The notes beneath the pieces are model-generated. The model ran no database searches, was not told where the DNA came from, and worked only from the letters and a program-made list of their open reading frames with translations. The position numbers and the translations under genes were made by a program. Below, piece by piece: positions 1 to 8,900 of a stretch of 64,000 nt of DNA; the stretch's first letter is position 1, and every line of letters starts with the position of its first letter. The stretch is from Desulfovibrio sp. (GTDB lineage: Bacteria; Desulfobacterota; Desulfovibrionia; Desulfovibrionales; Desulfovibrionaceae), in assembly GCA_024683955.1 (NCBI GenBank), contig JAIKXS010000078.1:1-64000 (forward strand), in the 5' to 3' direction.

Positions 1-276
1 CTTTTCAAGGGAATCAAGCAGGGAGACCAGAGGCTCGGCAAGCTCATCCGCAAGCCCCTGGGCGTATTCACGAGCCCGCATTCCCTTTAAAAGCCCCATC
101 ACAAATTCCTTTTCCACCACAAGCTGACGAATAAGTTCCTGGATGGAAAATTCTGCATGTGCCACAAGGTCCACTTTTCTCTCGCAAATGATCTCGTATT
201 CTTTGAGAAGAAGCTTTTGCAAGAGCGAAAGACCTTTATTTTGGCGGTCGAGACTTGATACGATAAGCTGATACAT
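1..276 (-). CDS. FlgN-like flagellar chaperone, partial (3' end outside window)
   Basis: The minus-strand frame starts at ATG 276 behind a GAGAGG ribosome site and stays open to base 1, giving 92 codons (MYQLIVSSLDRQNKGLSLLQ...). The product is charged, Leu/Glu-rich and helical with no cysteine-rich or membrane segment. It resembles FlgN-type export chaperones, which keep hook-associated proteins FlgK and FlgL soluble for flagellar export. Position supports this: in many flagellar clusters flgN follows flgJ and flgM. Here it lies downstream of flgI and flgJ on the same strand, about 760 bp after flgJ, with no recognisable flgM between. The family call rests on size, composition and context rather than a diagnostic motif. 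The C-terminus lies outside the window. Confidence 0.55.
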   Translation of the reverse strand, partial: MYQLIVSSLDRQNKGLSLLQKLLLKEYEIICERKVDLVAHAEFSIQELIRQLVVEKEFVMGLLKGMRAREYAQGLADELAEPLVSLLDSLEK

Positions 277-1033
277 GGCATACCTCTCTGCCCGGAACAA
301 AACCGGGACATCGAAACAATCTGTCACGCAAGTTATTTTGCAAATTTCGTTCCATAGGAAAATTTCATTCCTTCTTCTCCCCTTCCTCGTTCACAGCCTG
401 CACCAGTCCCCCTGCCTTTACTTCCAACGACTCGCTATCTCCCCATTTTCAGGACTTTTTAAGGCCTTGCCAGACATGGCGCTGAAAAGATAGCCCGAAC
501 TTCTGGAGCAAGAAGTCATTTGAAAGATGTTAGGCGCGTTTTAATGCCGTGTAACGTCAGAACGAAGCAGGTGGAGAAAAAAGCGAATACGCAAAAAAGA
601 AGGGAAGGAAAGGGAAAGGAAAAGAGGGGAAAAGAGGAAGAGGAAAAAAAGACAGGGGAAGGGATGCCTCGCAAGGGAAGGGCAATACAGACAAAACCGT
701 ACAGGGACGCTGCGAAACGGGTATTGAAAAGAAAGACAAGAGCGTCAACGCAAAAAATGCTGCGCGGTCAAACAACAATAGGGCGGATCACGTCTGCCCA
801 CTATGAACACCTGGCCAAGCTCCGGACAACCAGTCCTTTGTTGTCAGGGCAGAGACGATGCAACGTAGTATGGAGTTCTCAAGGGCGATGTCTTCTCCAT
901 GCCGGTGCCGGCCCAAAATTTCAATCACGCCCGGCACGTTAAATGGAGGATTCTCCCAAGGCAAACGCCCATCCTCCGACTGGACACACATCACTCAACT
1001 TCGACGTCTGCTGTCACGTCCTTCGTTCCGCCC
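277..1033. other. Gene-poor gap between flgJ and flgN-like gene
   Basis: No well supported gene is visible here. flgM, the anti-sigma-28 gene often found at this position, is not recognisable in any frame. Bases 593-652 form an uninterrupted 60-base purine tract on the plus strand. A 68-codon minus-strand frame at 788-994, directly after flgJ, has no family signature I recognise and no clear ribosome site. The plus-strand frames at 520-942 and 858-1415 are low-complexity or antisense to flgJ and look spurious. Confidence 0.5.
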
Positions 1034-2407
1034 CTACATCTTAACCTGGTCAGCCGTCAAAGGAGGTATCGTGTACGCCGAGGAAGCTCTGGGCTGCGAA
1101 ACAGGACCTTCCGCACGTTCATATGCTCTTCCGGCCACAAAGCTTGCCGAATCCATCTGTGAAACGTTTCTGGAAGGCGCACCACCATCTAACCGGGGAG
1201 CTCCCGAACCAAGATTCAGGGTTCTGATCGAATCCGTTCCTGCCTGCGGTCCCGTGCCGCGTCTTTGCTCTGTGCGACCTTCGGAAGCAGGGGAAGCCTG
1301 TGCGGTGGCAGGCCTTGAAGACATCGGTGCAAAGGCCCCTTCGGAAATTTTGCTTTGCTCCGTTCCCTGGGTTTCTCCAAGAGAATGCGCCCGCATACGT
1401 TCTGCCATGTCCTGAGCTTCAGCCTGTCCGCTTGGATAGGCATATGGAAGAGACTTCTTCTGCATGGCCTGTTCTCGACGGAGGCGCCTTGCCTCACGGC
1501 GGTGGTCGGCATTGGCGGTTGATCTTCTGGCGTTTTCCGTCTGCGGTTGCAGAGGCTCACGAATACCATGGCTTCCAAGCTGATCTCCGGCCTCCCGCCG
1601 GGCTGCATTCGCCATATCAATACCACTTGCCGCAGGCTGCTGACGAACTCTCGGTTCAACATAGGACACATTCGCAAGTGAGCCCTGCGGAGTGCCCGCA
1701 GGAGCAAGATCCCTGCGTCCTTGAACCTGTGCACGCATGGAGGCCAAGGCCTGGGTGATGGAGGGGTCAACTGCTTCGGCAGACACAACAGGTCCGGGAG
1801 CACCTGGAGCTACCCCGGTTTTTTTTCCATCTGTGACGGCCGCTGTTGCCGTTCCCTGCTCAGCCGCTTCGTAAAGGGGGGCTTGCTTGGACGCCTCCTT
1901 CACATTCTGAGCTGTCTGTGAACGTCTGCTTTCCGGCTCTGCACCTGCCACGATTCCGTCCTTCACGGAAGAATCCCGCGACGGAAGAAGAGGAGCCGCC
2001 TCGGGCACAAAGGCGCGCTCCGCAGGCTGATTCCGGACGGTTGCCTGGCTAGCAGAGGTCAGGTTCCTCGAGAGCTGCTCATACATCATGTCGGCAAGGC
2101 CGATACCGCCGGCCGAAGTCATTTTTTTGGCAAGTTCCTGATCATACATGTCCTGCCAGAACTGCTCTTCCTTCCCGTGCAGAAGACTGCTCTGATGCAC
2201 GGACTTGCGCATTTCCTGCCACATCTTCTGGATAAAGATGGATTCAAAGCCTTCGCAGGCTTCCCTGAGCTTCTTTTCCTTGGCTTCGGGCGTCATATGA
2301 CTGCCGTTCAGGCTGTGAAGTCTGGCCGTCAGGTCCTTTCCGGACTGTTCGGCATGCGCTCCACGGGCCGCCGCAAGGTGGGACTGCATATCAAGGGCAC
2401 CGGTCAT
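1034..2407 (-). CDS. flgJ: Flagellar rod-assembly protein FlgJ, N-terminal rod-binding type with a long disordered tail
   Basis: 457 residues. Residues about 35-115 match the FlgJ rod-binding (rod cap) domain, including CEGFESIFIQKMWQEMRKSV and the later IGLADMMYEQLSR. This part guides rod polymerisation in the periplasm. The remaining ~340 residues are Ala/Gln/Arg/Glu-rich, low-complexity and probably disordered. No muramidase (glucosaminidase) domain is visible, so the peptidoglycan-cutting activity of two-domain FlgJ must come from another protein. The gene starts 1 bp after the flgI stop, so the two are almost certainly co-transcribed. The tail is unusually long for single-domain FlgJ. 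Its frame is open throughout, so it is part of the protein rather than a frameshift artefact. Confidence 0.85.
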   Translation of the reverse strand: MTGALDMQSHLAAARGAHAEQSGKDLTARLHSLNGSHMTPEAKEKKLREACEGFESIFIQKMWQEMRKSVHQSSLLHGKEEQFWQDMYDQELAKKMTSAGGIGLADMMYEQLSRNLTSASQATVRNQPAERAFVPEAAPLLPSRDSSVKDGIVAGAEPESRRSQTAQNVKEASKQAPLYEAAEQGTATAAVTDGKKTGVAPGAPGPVVSAEAVDPSITQALASMRAQVQGRRDLAPAGTPQGSLANVSYVEPRVRQQPAASGIDMANAARREAGDQLGSHGIREPLQPQTENARRSTANADHRREARRLRREQAMQKKSLPYAYPSGQAEAQDMAERMRAHSLGETQGTEQSKISEGAFAPMSSRPATAQASPASEGRTEQRRGTGPQAGTDSIRTLNLGSGAPRLDGGAPSRNVSQMDSASFVAGRAYERAEGPVSQPRASSAYTIPPLTADQVKM

Positions 2408-2408
2408 G

Positions 2409-3533
2409 TTACAACACCTCTAAGGCTGCGTGCAGGGATCCTGAAGCCTGCAATGTTCGAAGAATGGAAATCAGGTCTCGCGGCGTGGCGCCAATGGCGT
2501 TCAAACCGTCAACAAGCTCCTGCAACGTGGCTCCCTCGACCATCACAAGACGCCGTTGTTCCTCTCTGGCCTCCAGATCCGTCTTCGGCGTCACAACGGT
2601 CTGGCCCTGTGAGAAGGGTCCCGGCTGTGAAACCTGTTCACCTTCCTGCACCGTAATCTGAAGATTTCCATGAGCCACGGCTGCACGTGAAATACGTACA
2701 TCCCGTCCAAGCACCACGGTACCCGTCTTCTCGTCCACCACAACCTTGGCAGGCGTATCCGGCGTCACCTCAAGATTTTCAATAGAGGCCATGAGAGGGA
2801 CAAGGTTATTGCGATACTGAGGAGGAACCATGATAGTGATGCTTGTAGCGTCATCGGCCCTGGCAACAGAGCCGCCAACGGCCTCGTTCAAACGTTCGGC
2901 GATTTGCTGGGCCGTCGAGAAATCGGCTGAACGAAGATTCAATGTCAGACGGTCCTGCTGATTGAATTCAAAAGGTATGCCACGTTCAACGATGGCCCCG
3001 CCAGGAATCAGTCCGACGGTGCTGATATTCTTGCTCGTCGAGGCGGCATTGCCTCCGGCGGAAAAGCCTCCAACGGTAAGTGAGCCCTGGGCAAGGCCGT
3101 AAATCTTGCCATCTACCCCTTTTAAGGCTGTCTGAAGCAAAACGCCTCCGGCAAGCGAAGAGGCGTCACCGACGGAAGAAACCGTGACATCAAGACGGGT
3201 GCCTGGCTTTGCCGAGACCGGCATGCGCGCCGTCACCATGACAGAAGCGACGTTCTTTATCTTGAGTGACGAAGATTTGACACCTATTCCCATTTTATCA
3301 AGCATGTTCTTCATGGAACTCAGGGTAAAAACCGAATCCTTCTTATCCCCAGTCCCTGGCAGACCAACAACCAACCCGTACCCTATGAGTTGGTTGTCAC
3401 GAACGCCGGAAAAATTGGCGATATCCTTAATGCGGACAGCCTGGGCCTGCTCAGGGAAGAAAAATGCAGCAAGGAGAGCAATAAAAAGCCCGAGCATGAA
3501 CGAACGTGCGTCGCGCAGGAAAGAGAAGGGCAT
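2409..3533 (-). CDS. flgI: Flagellar P-ring protein FlgI
   Basis: 374 residues from ATG 3533, chosen over an in-frame ATG 33 bp upstream because AAAGGAG sits just before it. A Sec signal peptide covers residues about 1-33, with a hydrophobic core followed by EQAQA and then VRIKDIANF. Family signatures are [29 protein letters not shown], the IPGG segment and the C-terminal [19 protein letters not shown]. FlgI builds the ring around the flagellar rod in the peptidoglycan layer. It is the first gene of the flgI-flgJ-(gap)-flgN group, and flgH is not adjacent in this window. A sigma-54-like promoter lies about 50 bp upstream. The length is normal for FlgI. Confidence 0.95.
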   Translation of the reverse strand: MPFSFLRDARSFMLGLFIALLAAFFFPEQAQAVRIKDIANFSGVRDNQLIGYGLVVGLPGTGDKKDSVFTLSSMKNMLDKMGIGVKSSSLKIKNVASVMVTARMPVSAKPGTRLDVTVSSVGDASSLAGGVLLQTALKGVDGKIYGLAQGSLTVGGFSAGGNAASTSKNISTVGLIPGGAIVERGIPFEFNQQDRLTLNLRSADFSTAQQIAERLNEAVGGSVARADDATSITIMVPPQYRNNLVPLMASIENLEVTPDTPAKVVVDEKTGTVVLGRDVRISRAAVAHGNLQITVQEGEQVSQPGPFSQGQTVVTPKTDLEAREEQRRLVMVEGATLQELVDGLNAIGATPRDLISILRTLQASGSLHAALEVL

Positions 3534-3584
3534 GGATGACTCCTTTTGGGAAAGAAAAACAAACAACTCTTTTTCCCTTAATCA

Positions 3585-3600
3585 TGCAGAAAGCATGCCG
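3585..3600 (-). promoter_or_regulatory. Candidate sigma-54 promoter for flgI
   Basis: Read on the minus strand, 3600-3585 is CGGCATGCTTTCTGCA. It has the invariant GG, ten bases, then GC of the -24/-12 elements, with the surrounding GGCA-G and TGCA also matching. It lies about 50 bp upstream of the flgI start, which suits a short leader. Flagellar genes in many bacteria use sigma-54, and an NtrC-type activator is encoded at 37441-38913. The site overlaps a 5-bp inverted repeat (CATGC/GCATG), so chance cannot be excluded. Confidence 0.45.
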
Positions 3601-4120
3601 TTTGATTAGGAAGGAAACGAATGCCTGACTCGGAGAAAGGCGCAACATACGGGAAACACGAGAAGAATGTCCCCGCCACCATTGCCCCTGAGCAATCAGT
3701 CGGCCTGAGACAGATTTTCTGGTATGGGTTAAAAAGTACAAAGGACTGCCGGTTTTTGCACCGTGCGCGGGAAGGTCATCAGAATATAACTGTGGGAAAG
3801 CCCCGCTGCGCGCGTGGCGGGCGGCATACAGGGACCTTCTCTTACTCCTCACAATACACAACCGGAGAGAAACCTACCACGCACGCAACGCAAGCACCAG
3901 AAAAACCATACCACGGAAAAAGGCCTTGCTTGACGGGAACTCGCGCAGGGTTTACTAATTGAAAGATTTTTATCATGGTATATCTTGCTAGAATTGCCTT
4001 GTTCTGACTCTCTCTGTTCTTCCCGGGAAAACAATCCTGCATGCCCTGACTCTTCCGGGTCTCGGCAAGGAAACCCGTATCCGAAAAAATCGCTGACAGC
4101 GTATACGTCCAAAGGACCGT
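3601..4120. other. Divergent intergenic region between flgI and the RsbRD-N gene
   Basis: About 520 bp with no supported gene. The short frames here lack ribosome sites and family signals. It holds the upstream region of flgI on the minus strand and a sigma-70-type promoter toward the dsr side at 3930-3958. Confidence 0.5.
3930..3958 (+). promoter_or_regulatory. Sigma-70-type promoter upstream of the RsbRD-N gene
   Basis: TTGACG at 3930-3935, a 17-bp spacer, and TACTAA at 3953-3958, both close to consensus. The start codon of the downstream gene is at 4121, giving a leader of about 155 nt. No other good match lies nearer. Confidence 0.45.
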
Positions 4121-4681
4121 ATGAAACTCACAAAATGTCTCGAAGAACACCGCGACGAACTGCTCACGTCCTGGGTTGAAGCTGTTTTTCAGAGCTATCC
4201 CAAAAAGGCGGCCCCCTTTCTGCACAACAACCCTGACCCTTTTACCAACCCTGTTGCGAGCATGGTCAGAGAAGCTGCGGCAGCCCTACTGAAAGCCCTT
4301 GAGGGAGAGGATGTTGCCATTGAAACCGTTAAGGATGCCCTTGACCGTTTCATTAAAATTCGCGCGGTTCAGGATTTTACGCCCAGTCAGGCGATGGGGG
4401 TCATCTATCTGCTCAAGCCGCTTCTTCGGAAGATTGTTCTGCCAACGGCCACGAAAGGCTCGGCTTTGAAGGAATATCTCGAGCTCGAAAGCCGCGTCGA
4501 CACGTTGGCCCTTCTCTCTTTCGATATGTACGTCAAAGACAGGGATACGGTTGCGGAAATCAGGATCAAAGAGATTCGCAGCCAGTACTCCCAGCTTAAG
4601 CGCTGGGCTCAGCAGCTCAACGCCCAGGCCCCCCTTGGAGAATTCGTCGGCTGTGGGAATCAGACCTGCGGAAACGAATAA
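4121..4681 (+). CDS. RsbRD N-terminal-domain protein upstream of dsrM
   Basis: 186 residues, all helical and soluble. It begins MKLTKCLEEHRDELLTSWVE, typical of the RsbRD N-terminal domain (RsbT co-antagonist family), a globin-like sensor fold. No C-terminal STAS domain is present, so it is a stand-alone sensor-like unit. The C-terminus (FVGCGNQTCGNE) carries two cysteines four residues apart. AAAGGA precedes the ATG. It lies 372 bp upstream of dsrM on the same strand. From memory, a homologue occupies the same place next to dsrMKJOP in other Desulfovibrio, which suggests a role in regulation or assembly of the Dsr membrane complex. That role is inferred only from this neighbourhood. Heme or other ligand binding cannot be read from the sequence. 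Confidence 0.75.
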   Translation: MKLTKCLEEHRDELLTSWVEAVFQSYPKKAAPFLHNNPDPFTNPVASMVREAAAALLKALEGEDVAIETVKDALDRFIKIRAVQDFTPSQAMGVIYLLKPLLRKIVLPTATKGSALKEYLELESRVDTLALLSFDMYVKDRDTVAEIRIKEIRSQYSQLKRWAQQLNAQAPLGEFVGCGNQTCGNE

Positions 4682-5053
4682 CGTGCTGTCCGCTCCTCCC
4701 CATGGGCTTTCCCCACCAGAGGAACAGCATCATGGACGGGACAAAAACAGCTGACGCGACGTTTTTTCTACGGACAAAGATCCGTACCAAAGCAGCACAT
4801 CTGTTAAAAAAATGCTGATTAAGGAACACGCCGATCAAGAAAAACATCTTCTGAAAAGATCGTTAGCCCTGTACTTGATTGGCGTCCTACAAGACAGTAA
4901 GTGTTATGATTTATGCGCTTGACTTGCAAAAAAAGAGTCATGGCATTTGCTCAGTAATAGGCATTCCGTAACGCCTGAAATCATATGGGGATTTGTCTGC
5001 CCTATTCTGTATGATTTTATTTTACGGTAACTTACAGGCAAGTGAGGTAGGGA
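4682..5053 (+). other. Leader region of dsrM
   Basis: 372 bp without a gene between the RsbRD-N gene and dsrM. It is A/T-rich from about 4880 on, including TTGACT at 4919-4924, but I see no convincing -10 partner at proper spacing. A dsr promoter may lie here; alternatively dsrMKJOP is read through from upstream. Confidence 0.4.
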
Positions 5054-6079
5054 ATGTTGGAATCATTGCTCGTGGTGCTGCTCATCGCGGCCGTTGCCTG
5101 GATCGGGTCCTGTATAGGGCTTACCGCGGTCTTTGGCATCGTGCTGCCGTATGTGGCAGTCTTGGTTTTTATCATTGGCCTGGTCAAACGTATGATATAC
5201 TGGGCCAAATCGCCAGTGCCTTTCGCCATCCCCACAACGGGTGGACAAGAGCGTTCGCTTGACTTCATACCGTACGCAAAACTCGACTGCCCATCTTCAA
5301 AATTTGGGGTCTTCGTTCGTATGGTTCTCGAGGTCTGCTGTTTCCGTTCGCTCTTCCGGAATACGCAGGCATGTACTTTCGAAAACGATCCGGTCAACGG
5401 TGGAGCACGGGTCGTATACTACTCCTCAAAATGGCTGTGGTTTTTCTCGTTGCTCTTCCACTACTGCTTCCTGATTGTTTTCCTGCGTCATTTCCGTTTC
5501 TTCATGGAACCCGTTCCCTCCTGTATTGGCATAATTGAAGCCGTGGACGGAGTCCTGCAGATTGGAGCCCCCCGCTTCTTCCTGACGGGCGGTCTTCTTC
5601 TCTGCGCCCTTCTCTTCCTTCTTGCCAGACGCATCTTCGACCAGCGTTTGCGCTACATATCACTTGCCAATGACTATTTTCCGCTCTTCCTTCTCATTGG
5701 CATCGTGCTCTCGGGAATTTGCCTCCGCTACTTTGACAAGGCAGAAATCGCCCAGGTGAAAATCTTCATTATGGGACTTACGCACTTCTCGCCGGTTATT
5801 TCAGGGCTTGACCTCAACGGCATGTTTATTGTGCACCTCACCCTTGTCTGCACCCTTCTGATCTACTTCCCCTACTCGAAACTGGTGCATATGCCAGGCA
5901 TCTTCTTCAGCCCCACGCGCAACCTTCCGACCAACACGCGTGAGGTCCGCCATGTCAATCCGTGGAATCCTCCAAAGCAGTTCTTCACCTATCCGGAATA
6001 TGAGGACACCTATCGTGATGCCATGGCCGCAGCTGGGCTACCGCTTGAAAAGCAACCAGAGAAGAAGCCTACAGAGTAA
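5054..6079 (+). CDS. dsrM: DsrM, cytochrome b subunit of the DsrMKJOP membrane complex
   Basis: 341 residues with several membrane helices (about 5-45, 125-152, 175-192, 208-225, 255-275). Histidines within or near helices (His136, His146, His261, His279) are candidates for the heme b ligands of this NarI-like family. DsrM oxidises menaquinol and passes electrons through DsrK toward the DsrC trisulfide cycle in dissimilatory sulfite reduction. GAGGTAGGG precedes the ATG. dsrK follows after 12 bp. The protein is of usual length with no visible defect. Confidence 0.95.
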   Translation: MLESLLVVLLIAAVAWIGSCIGLTAVFGIVLPYVAVLVFIIGLVKRMIYWAKSPVPFAIPTTGGQERSLDFIPYAKLDCPSSKFGVFVRMVLEVCCFRSLFRNTQACTFENDPVNGGARVVYYSSKWLWFFSLLFHYCFLIVFLRHFRFFMEPVPSCIGIIEAVDGVLQIGAPRFFLTGGLLLCALLFLLARRIFDQRLRYISLANDYFPLFLLIGIVLSGICLRYFDKAEIAQVKIFIMGLTHFSPVISGLDLNGMFIVHLTLVCTLLIYFPYSKLVHMPGIFFSPTRNLPTNTREVRHVNPWNPPKQFFTYPEYEDTYRDAMAAAGLPLEKQPEKKPTE

Positions 6080-6091
6080 GGAGTTGATATA

Positions 6092-7723
6092 ATGGCAAAA
6101 TTACCTTCGCCAAAAGACCTGCTGGCCAGCCGCCCGGACTTTCCCGCTGAAAGCTGGCTGGATACCAAGCCTGAGTTTGCCCCGGGCTCCTATTGCTATC
6201 CTGAAAAAAAGGAGACAATGGAGCTTCTGCATATGCCCAATCCTCACGATTGGGATCCGTCCGCTGAGGACTGGAATCTCCCCGATGACTGGGAAAAGAT
6301 CCTCTGCGACGCATTTGCCGACCGTCTGGCAAAACACCGTTCGCTGAAGCTCTTTATGGACATCTGTGTACGCTGCGGAGCCTGCGCCGATAAGTGTCAT
6401 TTCTTTCTCGGCACAAACGACCCGAAGAACATGCCGGTTCTCAGAGCCGAACTTCTGCGTTCCCTCTACCGCCGGGACTACACTAAGCTCGGCAAAATTC
6501 TTGGTAAAAAAGTCGGTGCCCGCGGATGGGACAAAAACGTGGTCAAAGAACTTTTTTACTACGCCTACCAGTGTACCGAGTGTCGCCGCTGCTCCCTCTT
6601 CTGCCCCTATGGCATTGACACGGCCGAAATCACGGCCATTGTCCGGGAGCTCATGCATGAAGTTGGCCTTGGCACACACTGGATCATGGACCCGGTGAAA
6701 AACTGCAGTTTCACAGGCAACCACCTTGGCATCAAGCCCCACTCCTTCAAGGAAATCGTGGAAATGCTTGCAGATGACTGTGAAACGGTCACCGGCATCC
6801 GTCCCAAGACCCCCTTTAACGAAAAGGGACACGAGATCCTCTTCATAACGCCATCGGGTGACGTATTTGCCGATCCTGGCATCTACACCTTCATGGGCTA
6901 CCTCCTGCTCTTCCATGAGCTTGATCTCGACTACACCCTTTCCACCTACGCTTCCGAGGGGGGTAACTTCGGATCCTTCACGACCTTCAATATGGCGAAA
7001 AAGCTCAACGCCAAAATGTACGCCGAAGCCGAACGTCTCGGCTCCAAGTGGATCCTTGGCGGAGAGTGCGGCCATATGTGGCGTGTTGTGAACCAGTACA
7101 TGGCAACCTATAACGGACCCTCACCCTCACACATGACCGTACCGAAATCCCCCATTACGGGAACGGTCTTTAAAAACGCCGCAGCGACCAAGATGGTGCA
7201 CATCACCGAATTTACCGCCGACCTCATCCGTCACGGCAAACTCAATCTTGATCCAAGCCGCAACGATCACATCATCACAACCTTCCATGACTCCTGCAAC
7301 CCTGCACGTGCCATGGGACTCCTCGAGGAACCCCGCTACATTCTCAAGCACGTCTGCAACCACTTTGTGGAAATGCCCGAAAACACCATCCGCGAGCAAA
7401 CATTCTGCTGCGGCGCCGGTAGCGGACTCAATACAGAGGAAATTATGGAATTGAGAATGCGTTCGGGCATGCCACGCGGCAACGCCCTTCGCTATGTGCA
7501 ACAAAAATACGGCGTCAACCATATGGCATGTGTCTGCGCAATCGACAGAGCGACCCTTCCGCCGCTCGCGAATTACTGGGCGCCAGGCGTCAATGTCAGT
7601 GGCTTGCACGAACTCGTTGCCAATGCCCTTGTGATGAAAGGTGAGCCAAAACGCACCATGGATCTTCGCCAGGAAGACCTGCCAGGCGTGGAGGATGACG
7701 CAGAGGGTGGGGAGGATCAATAG
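6092..7723 (+). CDS. dsrK: DsrK, HdrD-like iron-sulfur subunit of DsrMKJOP
   Basis: 543 residues, cytoplasmic face. Two CxxCxxCxxxC ferredoxin sites lie at Cys92-102 (CVRCGACADKC) and Cys161-171 (CTECRRCSLFC). The C-terminal half has CCG-type motifs around residues 402 (FHDSCNP) and 438-441 (FCCGAGSG), which in the HdrD family hold the non-cubane cluster that acts on disulfides. It is the likely catalytic subunit that reduces DsrC trisulfide using electrons from DsrM. AAGGAG lies upstream of the ATG. dsrJ follows with no gap: the dsrK stop is immediately followed by the dsrJ ATG, so the two are translationally coupled. Confidence 0.95.
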   Translation: MAKLPSPKDLLASRPDFPAESWLDTKPEFAPGSYCYPEKKETMELLHMPNPHDWDPSAEDWNLPDDWEKILCDAFADRLAKHRSLKLFMDICVRCGACADKCHFFLGTNDPKNMPVLRAELLRSLYRRDYTKLGKILGKKVGARGWDKNVVKELFYYAYQCTECRRCSLFCPYGIDTAEITAIVRELMHEVGLGTHWIMDPVKNCSFTGNHLGIKPHSFKEIVEMLADDCETVTGIRPKTPFNEKGHEILFITPSGDVFADPGIYTFMGYLLLFHELDLDYTLSTYASEGGNFGSFTTFNMAKKLNAKMYAEAERLGSKWILGGECGHMWRVVNQYMATYNGPSPSHMTVPKSPITGTVFKNAAATKMVHITEFTADLIRHGKLNLDPSRNDHIITTFHDSCNPARAMGLLEEPRYILKHVCNHFVEMPENTIREQTFCCGAGSGLNTEEIMELRMRSGMPRGNALRYVQQKYGVNHMACVCAIDRATLPPLANYWAPGVNVSGLHELVANALVMKGEPKRTMDLRQEDLPGVEDDAEGGEDQ

Positions 7724-8104
7724 ATGTATAATGCAAGACCAGTCTGTATCGGCATTGTGATCCTTGTCGTTCTGCTCACCGCACCGTTCTGGGTGGGCCT
7801 CTTCGGCAAGAACTATACTGAAACGGGCGTTCAGACGCCAACCAACCATGAAGCCTGTGTAGAAGATGCGGACTTCATGCGTGCCCAGCACATGCGCCTC
7901 CTGAATGAATGGCGTGACCAGGCGTTACGCAACGAAAACAGAACATATGTGGCAAAAGACGGAAAAAAATGGGAAATCAGCCTGCAGAATACGTGTATGA
8001 AGTGCCATACGAGCTACAAGGATTTCTGCGAAAAGTGCCATATTTCCAATAGCGTCAGCCCCTATTGCTGGTCGTGCCACATTATTCCCACGGAGGGCAA
8101 GTAA
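7724..8104 (+). CDS. dsrJ: DsrJ, triheme cytochrome c
   Basis: 126 residues. An uncleaved or signal-anchor hydrophobic helix covers residues about 6-27 and targets the protein to the periplasm. Three CxxCH heme c sites occur at residues about 91 (CMKCH), 102 (CEKCH) and 115 (CWSCH), as expected for DsrJ. It is the periplasmic electron-carrying subunit of the complex with DsrO and DsrP. Its stop overlaps the dsrO start by one base (TAATG). Confidence 0.95.
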   Translation: MYNARPVCIGIVILVVLLTAPFWVGLFGKNYTETGVQTPTNHEACVEDADFMRAQHMRLLNEWRDQALRNENRTYVAKDGKKWEISLQNTCMKCHTSYKDFCEKCHISNSVSPYCWSCHIIPTEGK

Positions 8105-8889
8105 TGAACGGAGACAGAAGAAAATTTCTGAAAGTTGCTGGGCTTTCGGCCTTTGCCCTCACAAGCGGGCTGGCTGGGCTCGGCCTTCCGACAAAGGCCA
8201 ATGCGCAGCTTGCCCCGGGTGAATACGGCCACGGAGATGCCACCGTCCACGCTAAACGCTGGGCAATGGTGATTGATACGCGTCAGTTTAAAAGCGCGGA
8301 CGACTACAAGCCCCTGATTGAGGCCTGCCACAAGGCCCACAATGTGCCGGATATTCCGGGTGACAAGACAATTAAATGGCTCTGGCTCGACACCTACGAG
8401 CATGTATTTCCGGACGACATGAACGAACACATGTCCGACAGGGTCAAGGGAGCGTTCTATCCGCTTCTCTGCAACCACTGCACAAATCCCCCCTGCGTTC
8501 GCGTGTGTCCGACGCAGGCCACATACAAAATGGCCGACGGCATCGTCGCCATGGACTACCACCGTTGCATCGGCTGCCGTTTCTGCATGGCCGGCTGTCC
8601 CTACGGCGCCCGTTCCTTCAACTTCTACGATCCACGCAAGTACATGAAGGAGCCCACCAATCCCCGATTCCCAACACGGATGATCGGTGTTGTGGAAAAG
8701 TGCACATTCTGTGCGGAACGTCTTGCGCAAGGCCTTCAACCGGCCTGCGTTGAAGCCGCAAAAGGCAAGATTCTCTTTGGGGATCTCGAAGATCCCAATT
8801 CTTCTGTGCGTAAAGCTCTTGCCGCCAACTACAGCATTCGCCGCAAGCCCAATCTTGGCACGCAACCCGGCGTCTACTATCTCATCTAG
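8104..8889 (+). CDS. dsrO: DsrO, periplasmic ferredoxin-like subunit
   Basis: 261 residues from ATG 8104. This start is preferred over an upstream in-frame start because it directly follows the dsrJ stop and opens with a Tat signal (RRKFLK at residues 5-10, hydrophobic run, then ANAQL). Cysteine clusters typical of NrfC/HmcB-type four-cluster ferredoxins follow: CNHCTNPPC, CIGCRFCMAGC and CTFCAERL. It is exported folded by Tat and links DsrJ with the membrane subunit DsrP. Length and motifs are normal. Confidence 0.94.
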   Translation: MNGDRRKFLKVAGLSAFALTSGLAGLGLPTKANAQLAPGEYGHGDATVHAKRWAMVIDTRQFKSADDYKPLIEACHKAHNVPDIPGDKTIKWLWLDTYEHVFPDDMNEHMSDRVKGAFYPLLCNHCTNPPCVRVCPTQATYKMADGIVAMDYHRCIGCRFCMAGCPYGARSFNFYDPRKYMKEPTNPRFPTRMIGVVEKCTFCAERLAQGLQPACVEAAKGKILFGDLEDPNSSVRKALAANYSIRRKPNLGTQPGVYYLI

Positions 8890-8900
8890 GGGGCAAAGCC

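Noticed and set aside
520-942. Plus-strand ORF across the purine tract
   Set aside because: Lys/Arg/Glu-rich only because of the homopurine run, with no ribosome site.
6101-8865. Long minus-strand ORFs (6101-7075, 7127-7891, 8062-8865) opposite dsrK and dsrO
   Set aside because: They mirror well-identified dsr genes, have no ribosome sites or family motifs, and arise from codon bias.
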